Origin: JBHJHK01 sp050330975 | GTDB taxonomy: Bacteria; Pseudomonadota; Gammaproteobacteria; Competibacterales; Competibacteraceae | Length of the DNA: 13,333 bases | Direction of reading: 5' to 3' | NCBI GenBank assembly: GCA_050330975.1 | Contig: JBHJHK010000295.1 | Coordinates: 1-13,333, forward strand | Shown here: positions 1-7,296 of the stretch, one piece after another | Position numbering within the stretch: the first letter of the stretch is position 1 | Layout: each line of letters opens with the position of its first letter | The notes under the pieces: model-generated | The model's input: the letters and a program-made list of their open reading frames with translations, nothing else | Databases searched by the model: none | Told to the model about the DNA's origin: nothing | Position numbers and translations under genes: made by a program

Positions 1-2
1 AG

Positions 3-371
3 GGGGATTATTTCGCCCAAGGAGCCCGCAACGCCTGGTGGAGCGCACGGCAAGCGGGGTTGATCGGCGGCGTGGGGGGGGCGCTACTGGGTTGTTTATG
101 CGGCTTACTCGGCACCCTGGCGGGCCTTGGCAAGGCCCGGAGGTATACCTTGGGGGCGTTCAACGGTCTACTGGGCGCTTCAGCCCTCATCGCCCTGCTG
201 GGGGGCTACGCCCTGGCCAGCGGCCAACCCTGGTGGGTGTACTACCCGCTGCTCTTGGGAGGTGGGGTTGTGGTCAGCGTCCTGGGCCTCAACCACCGCA
301 CCATCCACCAGCGCTATCTCCAGCGGGAGCTGCGCCAGATACAGGTGAAAGACCACGCGCCGAAGGTCTGA
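3..371 (+). CDS. 3' end of an unrecognised membrane-protein gene ('gene X')
   Basis: The reading frame is open from the left edge (first full codon at 3) to the TGA at 369-371, so only the C-terminal 122 residues are in the window. A TTG at 60 could serve as a start, but the frame continues upstream and a diverged copy at 5349-5686 has coding similarity reaching further upstream, so I treat this as 5'-truncated by the window. The visible part has a soluble stretch (GDYFAQGARNAWW), then Gly/Leu/Ala-rich segments that look like three or four membrane helices (roughly residues 20-40, 50-72 and 77-97), then a polar, basic tail rich in Arg and Gln. The gene converges on the Uma2 pseudogene, with 32 bases between the stops. 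I do not recognise the family and assign no function. Confidence 0.65.
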   Translation, partial: GDYFAQGARNAWWSARQAGLIGGVGGALLGCLCGLLGTLAGLGKARRYTLGAFNGLLGASALIALLGGYALASGQPWWVYYPLLLGGGVVVSVLGLNHRTIHQRYLQRELRQIQVKDHAPKV

Positions 372-403
372 CGACCCTTGGGTGATCGAAGCCCCCCCTG
401 GCC

Positions 404-1015
404 TTACGACGCCGCTAGGTGCCGTCGGACCTCCCCGGGAGACAGGGAGAGGTCAGCGGCGATTTGCTCGGGGGCAAGCCCCAAATTTCGAAGACGCGAG
501 ATGGCCTCGTAGCGCAGCTGGCGCTGTTGATCGGCCTGTGGCTTGGCCTCCAAAGCCTGCTGCTCGGCGGCTAAGACCTGCCGCTTGGCTTCTAGAGTCC
601 GCTGCTCAGCCTCGGCGACACGTCGGGCGAGTTCGATGGAGTTCAGAAACGGTTGACCATTGGGATAGTAGATCTCCAGGGTCTCCGGGGTCAGGGCTAA
701 GCGGACCCCAAGGCGCGGGCTGGTCCAGCCGTTGAGGTGGGGCACCGCCACTAAGCGATCCCCCTGCCGACACCAGACCTCCAACCGGTTGCTGTCGGGG
801 TTGTAGACGTAGTACTCCTCCCCCCCAAAACGCTGGTAAAACTCCCGTTTGTTCAGCATCTCTTGGCCACTGTTGGCCGGGGAGAGAATCTCAAACACCA
901 CCTGGGGGGCAATCCCGCCTCTTCCCACTGCCGGTAGGAACCCCGATCCCCCCTGGGGCGACCAAACACCACCATGACATCCGGCGCCACAGGACCACTC
1001 ACCCGGCGCTCGGGT
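404..1015 (-). pseudogene. Decayed Uma2-family endonuclease gene (left copy)
   Basis: This is a near copy of the intact Uma2 gene at 9371-10165. Read on the minus strand, 404-928 still encodes the second half of the nuclease core (VVFEILSPANSGQEML, then EEYYVYNPDSNRLEVW), the coiled-coil tail and the terminal LSLSPGEVRRHL. Upstream of about 918 the frame shifts: the right copy reads cccgccctcttcc where this copy reads cccgcctcttcc, one C fewer. In the shifted frame the expected residues RVSGPVAPDVMVV continue to about 1015, where similarity to the right copy stops abruptly. About the first 60 residues are therefore missing. Uma2 proteins (DUF820) have a PD-(D/E)XK nuclease fold and are often present in many copies per genome. 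Frameshift plus 5' loss make a functional product unlikely. An internal start at 928 could give a C-terminal fragment, but without the catalytic Asp. Confidence 0.82.
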
Positions 1016-1079
1016 ATCTGGTCAGATATTCCGCCAACCTCTTCGACCTTTGAACGCCACTATCCCAGCCCCCAACGAC

Positions 1080-2621
1080 CTAACCAAACAGCGCCCCGGG
1101 CAACCAAGTGGCCAAGACTGGGACACCATAGACCAACCCAATAACCCCCAATTGAATTGCCACGAAGGGTACTACCCCCCGATAGATGGCCCAGGTGCTC
1201 ACCTCGGCAGGTGCGGCGCTGCGCAGATAAAACAGGGAATAGCCAAAGGGGGGGGTGAGGAACGACGTTTGAAGGTTTAAAGCGATCATCACCGCCAGCC
1301 ACACCGGATCCATTCCCATCTGTAACAACACCGGGGCCACCACGGGGATGACGATGACACAGATCTCCACAAAGTCCAACACAAACCCCAACAAAAACAC
1401 CAACACCATGACGAATAAAAAGGCGCTCAATTCGCCCCCTGGAATGGTATTCAAAAACTCGTAGACCCGTTCATCGCCGCCAAAACCGTAAAACGTCAGG
1501 GAAAACACACTGGCGCCGACGATCAAGGTGAAGATCATGGTGGTGATCTTGGTGGTGGTGGTGAGAATCTCTCCCAATAGACCGTGGCGGGCCAGGTGGC
1601 GCACGCTGATGGCCAACCCCAGGGCGACCAAGGCCACCAAGACGGTGGCCACGGCGATACCCACCTGCTCCACCCCACTGGGCTCACTGCGCCCCAACCG
1701 CAAATCCAACACCCCCGCCATCACCAACAACCACCCCAAGGCCACGGCGCCGGCCAAAATCCAGCCCTTGCCGGCGACATCCCGGCGCAGGGCGGCCAGG
1801 AACAGAGCCACCACTGCGCCGACGCTGGCCGCCTCGGTAGGGGTGGCGACGCCGCCGAGGATTGACCCCAGCACGGCGACGATCAACACCACCGGCGGCA
1901 CCAGCACCCTCAACAACCGCCGCCAAGTGGGGGGTTCGGCCCGAGCCAGGGCGACGCTGTGACGGGTCACCAACAGCAAATACCCACAGTAGAGCCCCAC
2001 CAACACCAACCCCGGCACCATGGCGCCAGCGAATAACTGGCCGACGCTCACCGTCTGGATGGAAAATTGCCCGGCGGCAAACTGGGCCTGTTGGTAGGCC
2101 GCCGACATCACCTCGCCGAGGATGATCAACATGGTCGACGGGGGAATGATCTGCCCCAGGGTCCCGGCACTGGCCACCGTCCCCGCCGCCAGGGCTGTGG
2201 GGTAGCCGTGGCGGAGCATGGTGGGCAGGGAAATCAGCGCCATGGTCACCACGGTGGCGCCGACGATCCCCGTGGAGGCCGCCAGCAAGCCCCCCACCAG
2301 GGTCACCGACACCGCCAACCCCCCCCGCAGGGCCCCCAGCACCTTGGCCATCTCCTCCAGGAGTTCTTCGGCGATCCGCGAGCGCTCCAGGGTCACCCCC
2401 ATGAGGACAAACAACGGGATGGCCACCAATACCTCATTGGTGATGATGGCGAACACCCGGGTGGAGAGGGCGCCATAGAGGCCCAAATCGAAGTGGCCGG
2501 TGGCAGACCCCACCAGGGCAAACAACACACCCGAACCGGCCAGGGTAAAGGCCACGGGATAGCCCAGCAGGATGCCCACCGCCACGGCGGCGAACATCCA
2601 CAAATCCAGATATTCGCTCAC
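1080..2621 (-). CDS. dctM: TRAP transporter large permease subunit
   Basis: This 513-residue, highly hydrophobic protein is the DctM subunit, which carries out Na+-coupled translocation of an organic acid delivered by the periplasmic binding protein. Family hallmarks visible are GTLGQIIPPS (residues 153-162), ATPTEAASVGA (259-269) and the C-terminal block NLQTSFLTPPFGYSLFYLR. At 513 residues it is longer than the roughly 425-residue norm. The extra length sits around residues 280-350 and looks like one or two additional membrane helices plus a charged linker, as I recall for TRAP systems of the keto-acid/mannitol-chloroaromatic type. The start is GTG at 2621-2619, overlapping the dctQ stop as GTGA; a weak GAGG lies about 7 bases upstream. 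This overlap implies translational coupling. It is the last gene of the operon, and the next sequence downstream is the truncated Uma2 remnant. Confidence 0.93.
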   Translation of the reverse strand: MSEYLDLWMFAAVAVGILLGYPVAFTLAGSGVLFALVGSATGHFDLGLYGALSTRVFAIITNEVLVAIPLFVLMGVTLERSRIAEELLEEMAKVLGALRGGLAVSVTLVGGLLAASTGIVGATVVTMALISLPTMLRHGYPTALAAGTVASAGTLGQIIPPSTMLIILGEVMSAAYQQAQFAAGQFSIQTVSVGQLFAGAMVPGLVLVGLYCGYLLLVTRHSVALARAEPPTWRRLLRVLVPPVVLIVAVLGSILGGVATPTEAASVGAVVALFLAALRRDVAGKGWILAGAVALGWLLVMAGVLDLRLGRSEPSGVEQVGIAVATVLVALVALGLAISVRHLARHGLLGEILTTTTKITTMIFTLIVGASVFSLTFYGFGGDERVYEFLNTIPGGELSAFLFVMVLVFLLGFVLDFVEICVIVIPVVAPVLLQMGMDPVWLAVMIALNLQTSFLTPPFGYSLFYLRSAAPAEVSTWAIYRGVVPFVAIQLGVIGLVYGVPVLATWLPGALFG

Positions 2622-3157
2622 CGGTCGGCCTCGGGGGTTGGGGTCGTCAGGGTGACCAGGGCGTGGAGGACCAGGCTCAGGCCTTGTAGCAATAAGAGTA
2701 CGGCAAACAGGGGAAGCAACGTCTTGAGGTAGAACACCGCCGGGATGCCCCCCACGGACATGGGCCCCTCCAAGATCGCCCAGGAACGCACCATGGAGCG
2801 CCAGGTGAACAGCAGCAAGACCAGGCAGCTGGGGGCCAGCAACAACAGACTCCCCAGCAAGTCCACCCAGGCTTTGGCTCTAGGTGAGGCCTGGGCGTAG
2901 AACACATCCACCCGCACGTGGCCATCGGCCAGCAGGGTGTACCCGGCCCCCAGCATCAACACCGTGGCGTGGAGGTAAATCACCCCCTCCTGGAGGCTGA
3001 TATAGCTGGTGCCAAACACATAGCGCAGCAGCACCACGACAAACTGCACCGCCAACAGGGCCAACAACAACCAGCGCACCCCCGCCCCTATTTGGGCGTT
3101 GAGCCAGTCGATGGACCCAGCCAACCATCCCACGGGTCTAGCCGCGGGGATAGTCAA
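2618..3157 (-). CDS. dctQ: TRAP transporter small permease subunit
   Basis: This 179-residue protein has four hydrophobic segments (about residues 26-48, 60-82, 99-121 and 144-168), the usual DctQ topology. The motifs LLRYVFGTSYISLQE and GYTLLADGHVRVDVFY match the conserved DctQ region after the first helix and in the second-helix loop. DctQ forms the membrane complex with DctM. The gene lies between dctP and dctM: it overlaps the end of dctP by 20 bases and its TGA overlaps the dctM GTG by 4 bases. The start is uncertain. The longest frame begins at a TTG (3157) inside dctP with no clear ribosome-binding site, while a GTG at 3133-3131, just after the dctP stop, would give a protein 8 residues shorter. 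Translation is probably coupled to dctP in either case. Confidence 0.9.
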   Translation of the reverse strand: MTIPAARPVGWLAGSIDWLNAQIGAGVRWLLLALLAVQFVVVLLRYVFGTSYISLQEGVIYLHATVLMLGAGYTLLADGHVRVDVFYAQASPRAKAWVDLLGSLLLLAPSCLVLLLFTWRSMVRSWAILEGPMSVGGIPAVFYLKTLLPLFAVLLLLQGLSLVLHALVTLTTPTPEADR

Positions 3158-4226
3158 AGGGCAAGTTGCGGGCGTTCATCACCCCGTTTTCGGCGTAGCG
3201 GGCGTAGTCCACGGCGAAGGTGCGGTAGCTCAGAAAAGATTCGACGATGCGCTGGACCAAGGCGTCGTCGTTGCCCCGCAATTCCTCCATCAAACCACCG
3301 GCGGCGTTGCCCAGGGCCACCAAGACATCCTCGGGGACTTGGCGCACTTGGACGTCGTGCTGGTCTACCAACTCCCGCAACGCCCGGGCGTGGTTGGTGT
3401 TGTACTCGGTGAGCACTTGGTCGTAGAGGGATTGGCAGGCCACCTGTACCGCCTGCTGCAGGTCGGCGGGGAGGCTCTGGTAGACCTTGGAATTGATGGC
3501 GCACTCCTCGGCGCTGGAGGGCTCCCCCACCCCGGGCCAGTAGTAGTTTTTGGCGATTTGGTGGAATCCCAAGGCGGAATCCGACCACGGGCCGATGAAC
3601 TCCCCGGCATCCAAGGTACCGCTTTGGAGGGCTTGGAACATATTTTGGCCCCCCATGGCCACCACTGCGGTGCCGATGCGGGAAAACATTTCCGAGGCGA
3701 GGCCCGTGGTGCGAAAGCGCAGGCCCTTGAGGTCGTCTAGGGAGTTGATTGCACTGCGAAACCAACCGAACCACTGGGGCCCGGAGTTGCCGCACAAAAA
3801 CGGCTTGAGGTCGAAGCGGGCGTAGAGCTCGTCGTAGAGGGCCTGGCCGCCGCCGTGGTTCATCCAACCGCTTTGCTCCAAGGCCGTGAGGCCAAAGGGC
3901 TGGGAGCCGAACAACAAAAAGCCCACCGACTTGGAACCCCAGTAGGCGGGGACGCTGTGGTAGAGCTCGGCGGTGCCTTCGGCCACGGCGTCGAATACGC
4001 CGTTGCCCGGCACCAACTCGCCGGCGCCGTAGACCCGCACCCGGATTCTGCCCCCCGACAAAGCGGTGATCCGCTCCGCCAACAAGTTGGCGGCGGTGCC
4101 GGGGCCGGGGAGGTTTTTGGGCCAACTGGTGACCATTTTCCACTCCCGGACCTCTTGGGCGAGGCTCAGCATGGGGAAACCGGCGGTGGCGGCACCGGCG
4201 GTGGTGAGGAACGCGCGTCGCTCCAT
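3138..4226 (-). CDS. dctP: TRAP transporter substrate-binding protein, TakP-like (2-oxo acid type)
   Basis: This 362-residue periplasmic binding protein begins with MERRAFLTTAGAATAGF followed by a hydrophobic stretch and a cut site near SLAQ. It resembles a Tat signal (an RR pair followed by xFL). Compared from memory with the Rhodobacter 2-oxo-acid binding protein TakP, it keeps GAGELVPG (67-74), GNSGPQWFGWFR (146-157), Arg172 in the LRFRTTG block, and EFIGPWSDSALGF (209-221). In this family the equivalent Gln (Q151) and Arg (R172) contact the substrate carboxylate. The likely ligand is therefore pyruvate or another 2-oxo monocarboxylate, but a related organic acid is possible. The start ATG at 4226 has a good AGGAG at 4238-4234, 7 bases away. 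It is the first gene of dctPQM and diverges from the exporter gene at 4386. Confidence 0.92.
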   Translation of the reverse strand: MERRAFLTTAGAATAGFPMLSLAQEVREWKMVTSWPKNLPGPGTAANLLAERITALSGGRIRVRVYGAGELVPGNGVFDAVAEGTAELYHSVPAYWGSKSVGFLLFGSQPFGLTALEQSGWMNHGGGQALYDELYARFDLKPFLCGNSGPQWFGWFRSAINSLDDLKGLRFRTTGLASEMFSRIGTAVVAMGGQNMFQALQSGTLDAGEFIGPWSDSALGFHQIAKNYYWPGVGEPSSAEECAINSKVYQSLPADLQQAVQVACQSLYDQVLTEYNTNHARALRELVDQHDVQVRQVPEDVLVALGNAAGGLMEELRGNDDALVQRIVESFLSYRTFAVDYARYAENGVMNARNLPFDYPRG

Positions 4227-4385
4227 GGGTGTGCTCCTGGTGGGGATGGAGTGGAGGGTTCGCTGAGGATTGTAGAAGAGACCCGGGGATTTACCACGGG
4301 TAGCCTATTTTCCCTCCGGCCGTGTCGTTATAGTTGGGCAATTCCCTGGATTCCTCGGGCAGCTCGACGCCCTGCTGCGGTGGCT
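4227..4385. promoter_or_regulatory. Divergent intergenic region between dctP and the DMT exporter gene
   Basis: These 159 bases must hold the promoters of two divergent units. They contain the dctP Shine-Dalgarno (4234-4238), a TACAAT-like minus-strand -10 near 4270 with no convincing -35, and a short inverted repeat ACCCG/CGGGT around 4281-4301 that could be an operator. No promoter is strong enough to place precisely, and no clear ribosome-binding site precedes the plus-strand gene. Confidence 0.35.
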
Positions 4386-5348
4386 ATGACCTCACATCCT
4401 CGTCTGGACACCCCCGCCCGCCCCCACCCCTGGCTTGGCTTTGTGTTGGGAGCCGTGGGGGTGGTGATCTTCGCCGGCACCCTGCCGGCCACTCGGGTGG
4501 CGGTGGTGACCCTAGACCCCTGGTGGTTTACCGCCGCCAGGGCCACCATCGCCGGCGGCTTGGCCCTTTGTTGGCTCGCCGCCGCCCGCCCCCCCTGGCC
4601 CACGGCAGACGAGTGGCGGCGGCTGGTGGTGGTGGCGGGGGCGTTGGTGTTGGGGTTTCCCCTCCTCATGGCCTTGGGCACCGTCACGGTGCCCGCCTCC
4701 CACGGCGGAGTGGTCTTGGCAGCCCTGCCCTTGACCACGGCCGCGCTGGCGGCTTTGGTTGGCCCCGAGCGGCCCTCAAAGGGCTTTTGGCTGGCGGCGG
4801 CGGTGGCCGCTGCCCTGGTGTTGAGCTTTGCCCTCACCACGGGGTCTAGCAGTGGAGTCATGGTGGGGGATCTATTTTTGCTCGGGGCGGTACTCGTGTG
4901 TAGCGTCGGCTATGTGGTCTCTGGCACCCTCGCCCGGCGGTTGGGGGCGGCTACGGTGATCTCTTGGGCTTTGGTGTTGAATCTGCCCCTGGCGGTCGTA
5001 GCGGTGTTATTCCTCTGGCCGAACAATTTGGCCCAAGCGGAGACCAGCGCCTGGTGGGGGCTGTTGTACGTGGCAGTCATGAGCCAGTGGTTGGGGTTTT
5101 TCGCCTGGAACCGGGGTTTGGTCTTGGGGGGGATCGCCCGGGTCAGCCAGATCCAACACCTCCAGACCTTCGTCACCCTGGGCCTGTCGGCTTGGTTGTT
5201 AGAAGAAGTCCTCGATCAGCAAACCCTGCTCTACGCCTTCGCCGTGGTGGTCACCGTGGTCATCGGTGCCAGGATGCGCATCCATCGAGTGGAGATCCAC
5301 AAGCGGTGGGCTGAGCCTGGACAGCAGGGCGGACCGACCCGCCAGTGA
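4386..5348 (+). CDS. DMT-superfamily transporter with EamA domains
   Basis: This 320-residue protein has about ten hydrophobic segments arranged as two repeats, the drug/metabolite transporter layout with two EamA domains. Typical features are the opening GFVLGAVGVVIFAGTLPATRVAV, where a helix-1 segment runs into a TR motif, and the end of the second repeat with HLQTFVTLGLSAWLLEE, which matches the EamA 'P/Q-x-x-T...L...E' signature near helix 9. Such proteins usually export metabolites or amino acids; the substrate cannot be read from sequence. I chose the ATG at 4386. The same frame is open back to 3855, but that part is antisense to dctP and includes hydrophilic sequence foreign to the family. 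A basic tail (residues about 295-320) ends the protein. No clear Shine-Dalgarno is visible. The gene diverges from dctPQM. Confidence 0.88.
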   Translation: MTSHPRLDTPARPHPWLGFVLGAVGVVIFAGTLPATRVAVVTLDPWWFTAARATIAGGLALCWLAAARPPWPTADEWRRLVVVAGALVLGFPLLMALGTVTVPASHGGVVLAALPLTTAALAALVGPERPSKGFWLAAAVAAALVLSFALTTGSSSGVMVGDLFLLGAVLVCSVGYVVSGTLARRLGAATVISWALVLNLPLAVVAVLFLWPNNLAQAETSAWWGLLYVAVMSQWLGFFAWNRGLVLGGIARVSQIQHLQTFVTLGLSAWLLEEVLDQQTLLYAFAVVVTVVIGARMRIHRVEIHKRWAEPGQQGGPTRQ

Positions 5349-5686
5349 GGACGATGCGCCACGTACAGCACTGCGCTGTGGTATTTCAGCCGGACCTTGG
5401 CCACAGCCGGCCCCCTTCAAGCCTTGGTGGGCAGTGCCCCGGGGCGGGAGTTTGTGCTGCCGTTTTACAACATCCAAGGAGACCCCCAGGCACAAAAACT
5501 GGCGCTCAACCTGGTGCTACCTGGCCCTAGAGTAGTGGAAATCGGCGTCTTGGCCCTCTACCGAGGGGATTACTTCACCTAGGGGACCCCAGGCCCTTGG
5601 TGGAGCGAACGGCGAGCGGGTCTAGTGGGTGGGGGCAGGGCGCTGTTGGGCTGCTTTAGCAGGCTACAGTGGCCAGGATATACACT
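5349..5686 (+). pseudogene. Decayed, truncated copy of 'gene X'
   Basis: Directly after the exporter stop the frame of 5349 is open to a TAG at 5580-5582 and reads smoothly (FVLPFYNIQGDPQAQK, then VVEIGVLALYRGDYFT). From about 5562 the DNA matches the left edge of the window (positions 1 to about 110). The left copy reads GDYFAQGARNAWWSARQAGL, and here GDYFT-stop-GTPGPWWSERRAGL follows in the same frame. The left copy has CAA where this copy has the TAG. Similarity fades at about 5660-5686, where the IS1 remnant begins. This is therefore a middle fragment of gene X with a premature stop and no C-terminal membrane region. It also hints at the part of the left copy lying outside the window. No start codon or ribosome-binding site is obvious, so the 5' end is probably missing too. 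Confidence 0.7.
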
Positions 5687-5944
5687 GGCCATAATGCTTC
5701 GGGAACGCCGCACTTTTAATGCAATCATTGTTGTCGCCAGTTTGTTGAGCATCCCAAAAAGGGGCCCATTTCTGACGAAACGAAAGCACTCATTGATAAA
5801 ATGTTACTCGAGCGACTGCCTCTGGCCGGTATCAGTCGAGTACCCGTTTGATACTTGAAGCCGATGAGCCGTGGTCATTTGTTGGAAATCATCAGAAGAA
5901 ACAGTGGCTGATGAGTTTGATGACATTCAATTTGAGGGACTACC
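5687..5944 (+). mobile_element. IS1-family remnant, copy 1 (left of cassette array)
   Basis: This is a 258-base copy of part of the element at 8915-9261, with only two mismatches that I can see (5734 region and 5918 region) and an 89-base internal deletion corresponding to 9072-9160. It encodes pieces of an IS1-type transposase: GHNASGTPHF, stop, CNHCCRQLVEHPKKGPI, LLERLPLAGISRV, then in another frame ILEADEPWSFVGNHQKKQW. The left part of the element (first zinc-finger cysteines) is absent. The right end, reading gagggactacc, is the same as in copy 2 and sits 4 bases from the cassette boundary at 5949. It cannot encode an active transposase. Confidence 0.85.
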
Positions 5945-5962
5945 AACTGTTCTACACACACC

Positions 5963-6670
5963 ATGGACATCACCGCGATCAAGTCCCAACCGAGATGGCA
6001 GGCACTGGTCGCCTTTGTGGACGGCCTCTTCGAGCGGCCCCTGGATGCCGAGAGTGGCCAACCCGGAAGCGCCCTTGATGCCGTGGAGGCACGCATTGGT
6101 GTCTCGCTGCCGCTGGCAGTGCGCGAATGGTACCAACTCATCGGCAAACGACCTGACGTGACATGCGGAGACGACCACATCACCCAACTGCACGAGCTTA
6201 GCCCAGATACAGACGGGTTCCTCTCGCTATACTGGGAGTCTCAGATGATCTGGGACTGTGGCATCCGCATGGCGGAAGCTGATTGCGAGGACCCACCAGC
6301 TTACTTCAAGGACCCCGAGATGGACTACGTTGTCGATTACGGTCTTCACCCCGAAGCTGTCGTTCACGAGAACCTAGTCCAGCTCGCTGACACGGTGTCC
6401 GAGTTCTTGACCCACATGGCCATGATCCAGCGCCTAGTTGGCCTGCACGACCCGGACCTTATCCCCGCCTGGCGCCCAGGCGTCTGGTATGGCCAGGCTC
6501 GCGACATGCGCGTCAAGTCCAAAGCAATCAAGGAACTGGAGTGTACCAAGCTGTTGGAACTGCCCTCTGGCGAGTGTCTCCACTCATCAGCACCAGCCGC
6601 GTTGCTGCTCGAAGGGTTCAGTGGGTTCTTCATCACCCGGGACCGCCAGCTATGGGATCAACTCACGTAG
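5963..6670 (+). CDS. SMI1/KNR4-family protein (cassette 1)
   Basis: This 235-residue soluble protein resembles the SMI1/KNR4 superfamily: an acidic N-terminal helix, then VEARIGVSLPLAVREWYQLI (41-60), the usual 'LP...REWY' entry of that fold, followed by mixed strands with many aromatic and acidic residues. In bacteria, SMI1/KNR4 proteins often serve as immunity proteins against polymorphic toxins, but also occur alone, and no toxin gene is adjacent. The ATG at 5963 is only 13 bases from the cassette start and has no Shine-Dalgarno; the frame is closed upstream by a TGA near 5931. The TAG stop (6668-6670) lies inside the R'' box of the following attC. Base composition is closer to the chromosome than that of cassettes 2 and 3. 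The family call is by pattern recognition; the function is unknown. Confidence 0.75.
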   Translation: MDITAIKSQPRWQALVAFVDGLFERPLDAESGQPGSALDAVEARIGVSLPLAVREWYQLIGKRPDVTCGDDHITQLHELSPDTDGFLSLYWESQMIWDCGIRMAEADCEDPPAYFKDPEMDYVVDYGLHPEAVVHENLVQLADTVSEFLTHMAMIQRLVGLHDPDLIPAWRPGVWYGQARDMRVKSKAIKELECTKLLELPSGECLHSSAPAALLLEGFSGFFITRDRQLWDQLT

Positions 6671-6747
6671 AACAACCGGATGCACTCTGACGGAATTACT
6701 TGCGGGCTGACGCCCTCAGCAATCCGCAGGTGATCCAGATATTAGGC
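6667..6747 (+). repeat. attC recombination site 1 (between cassettes 1 and 2)
   Basis: R'' is GTAGAAC (6667-6673) and R' is ATTAGGC (6741-6747), a one-base variant of GTTAGGC. Inner arms CCGGATGCAC and GTGATCCAG pair with one bulge. The centre folds as TGCGG/CCGCA enclosing GCTGA-cgccc-TCAGC. It is 81 bases long. R' matches the start of cassette 2 rather than R'' of cassette 1, as expected in an assembled array. Confidence 0.85.
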
Positions 6748-6773
6748 CTCAAGAACGAAGAGAGCAGTTTGAA

Positions 6774-7154
6774 ATGAAAAACGCAAAGAAGTATTTTCTG
6801 ATATTTGCGTTCGTTGCGATCATACCAATAGCGCTGGCCTATGGTATTTCTCCTTACTGGTTCGCTTCGACATTCCTTGGCATCGAAATGCTGGATACAA
6901 ATATTGCTCACATACTACGGGCAATTATGTGTCTGTATCTTGCTCTTGGGCTGTTTTGGCTCTATTCAGCTTTTAATATGGCTTACAGAAACCCAGCCTT
7001 GCTTACGATCGTCTTATTCACTGGTAGCTTGGTCGTTGGTCGATTAATCAGCTATTTTGCAGATGGTCAACCTCAACCAATCTTAGTCCTATATATTGGG
7101 TTAGAGTTTGTTCTCGCTCCAGCAGCCTATTGGATCTTCAGGTTGCCGGAATGA
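6774..7154 (+). CDS. DUF4345-like small membrane protein (cassette 2)
   Basis: This 126-residue protein has four predicted membrane helices (about 8-27, 46-66, 74-93 and 101-123). The sequence THILRAIMGLYLAL-like block is present as AHILRAIMCLYLALGLFWL, and SLVVGRLISYFADGQPQP follows. Both match what I remember of the DUF4345 family, whose function is not known. The ATG at 6774 follows an AAGAGAG-like ribosome-binding site at about 6759-6765. The coding DNA is clearly richer in A+T than the chromosomal genes on either side, pointing to foreign origin. It lies entirely between attC1 and attC2, so it is a single-gene cassette. Confidence 0.78.
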   Translation: MKNAKKYFLIFAFVAIIPIALAYGISPYWFASTFLGIEMLDTNIAHILRAIMCLYLALGLFWLYSAFNMAYRNPALLTIVLFTGSLVVGRLISYFADGQPQPILVLYIGLEFVLAPAAYWIFRLPE

Positions 7155-7169
7155 TTGCTGATGTAACAG

Positions 7170-7275
7170 GCCTAACAAGGCAAATTCAGCCGACCCATTT
7201 CCGCAACGCTTCGTTTGTGGCGAATGCCACAAGCCTCGCGTCGCTCCAATGGGCGCCTGATTTGCGGCGCTGGAT
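7170..7275 (+). repeat. attC recombination site 2 (between cassettes 2 and 3)
   Basis: R'' is GCCTAAC (7170-7176) and R' is GCTGGAT (7269-7275; GTTGGAT expected from cassette 3). The arms AAGGCAAATTCAG and CTGATTTGC pair with one extrahelical base. The central part contains a perfect TTGTGGC-gaat-GCCACAA hairpin near 7218-7235, enclosed by CCCATT/AATGGG. It is 106 bases long. The GTT core triplet of R' reads GCT, so crossover at this site may be impaired. Confidence 0.85.
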
Positions 7276-7296
7276 AAACCAAGGAATTCATACCCG

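Noticed and set aside
2067..2732. Long plus-strand open frame opposite dctM/dctQ
   Set aside because: Its Gln/His/Gly-rich composition comes from the opposite strand of hydrophobic codons, with no recognisable domain.
3154..4143. Long minus-strand open frame within dctP in another phase
   Set aside because: It is Arg/Pro-rich low-information sequence, typical of a shadow frame in GC-rich DNA; dctP itself has clear family motifs.
3855..4385. Upstream extension of the exporter reading frame
   Set aside because: It is antisense to dctP, hydrophilic and unlike the DMT family; the ATG at 4386 begins the recognisable protein.
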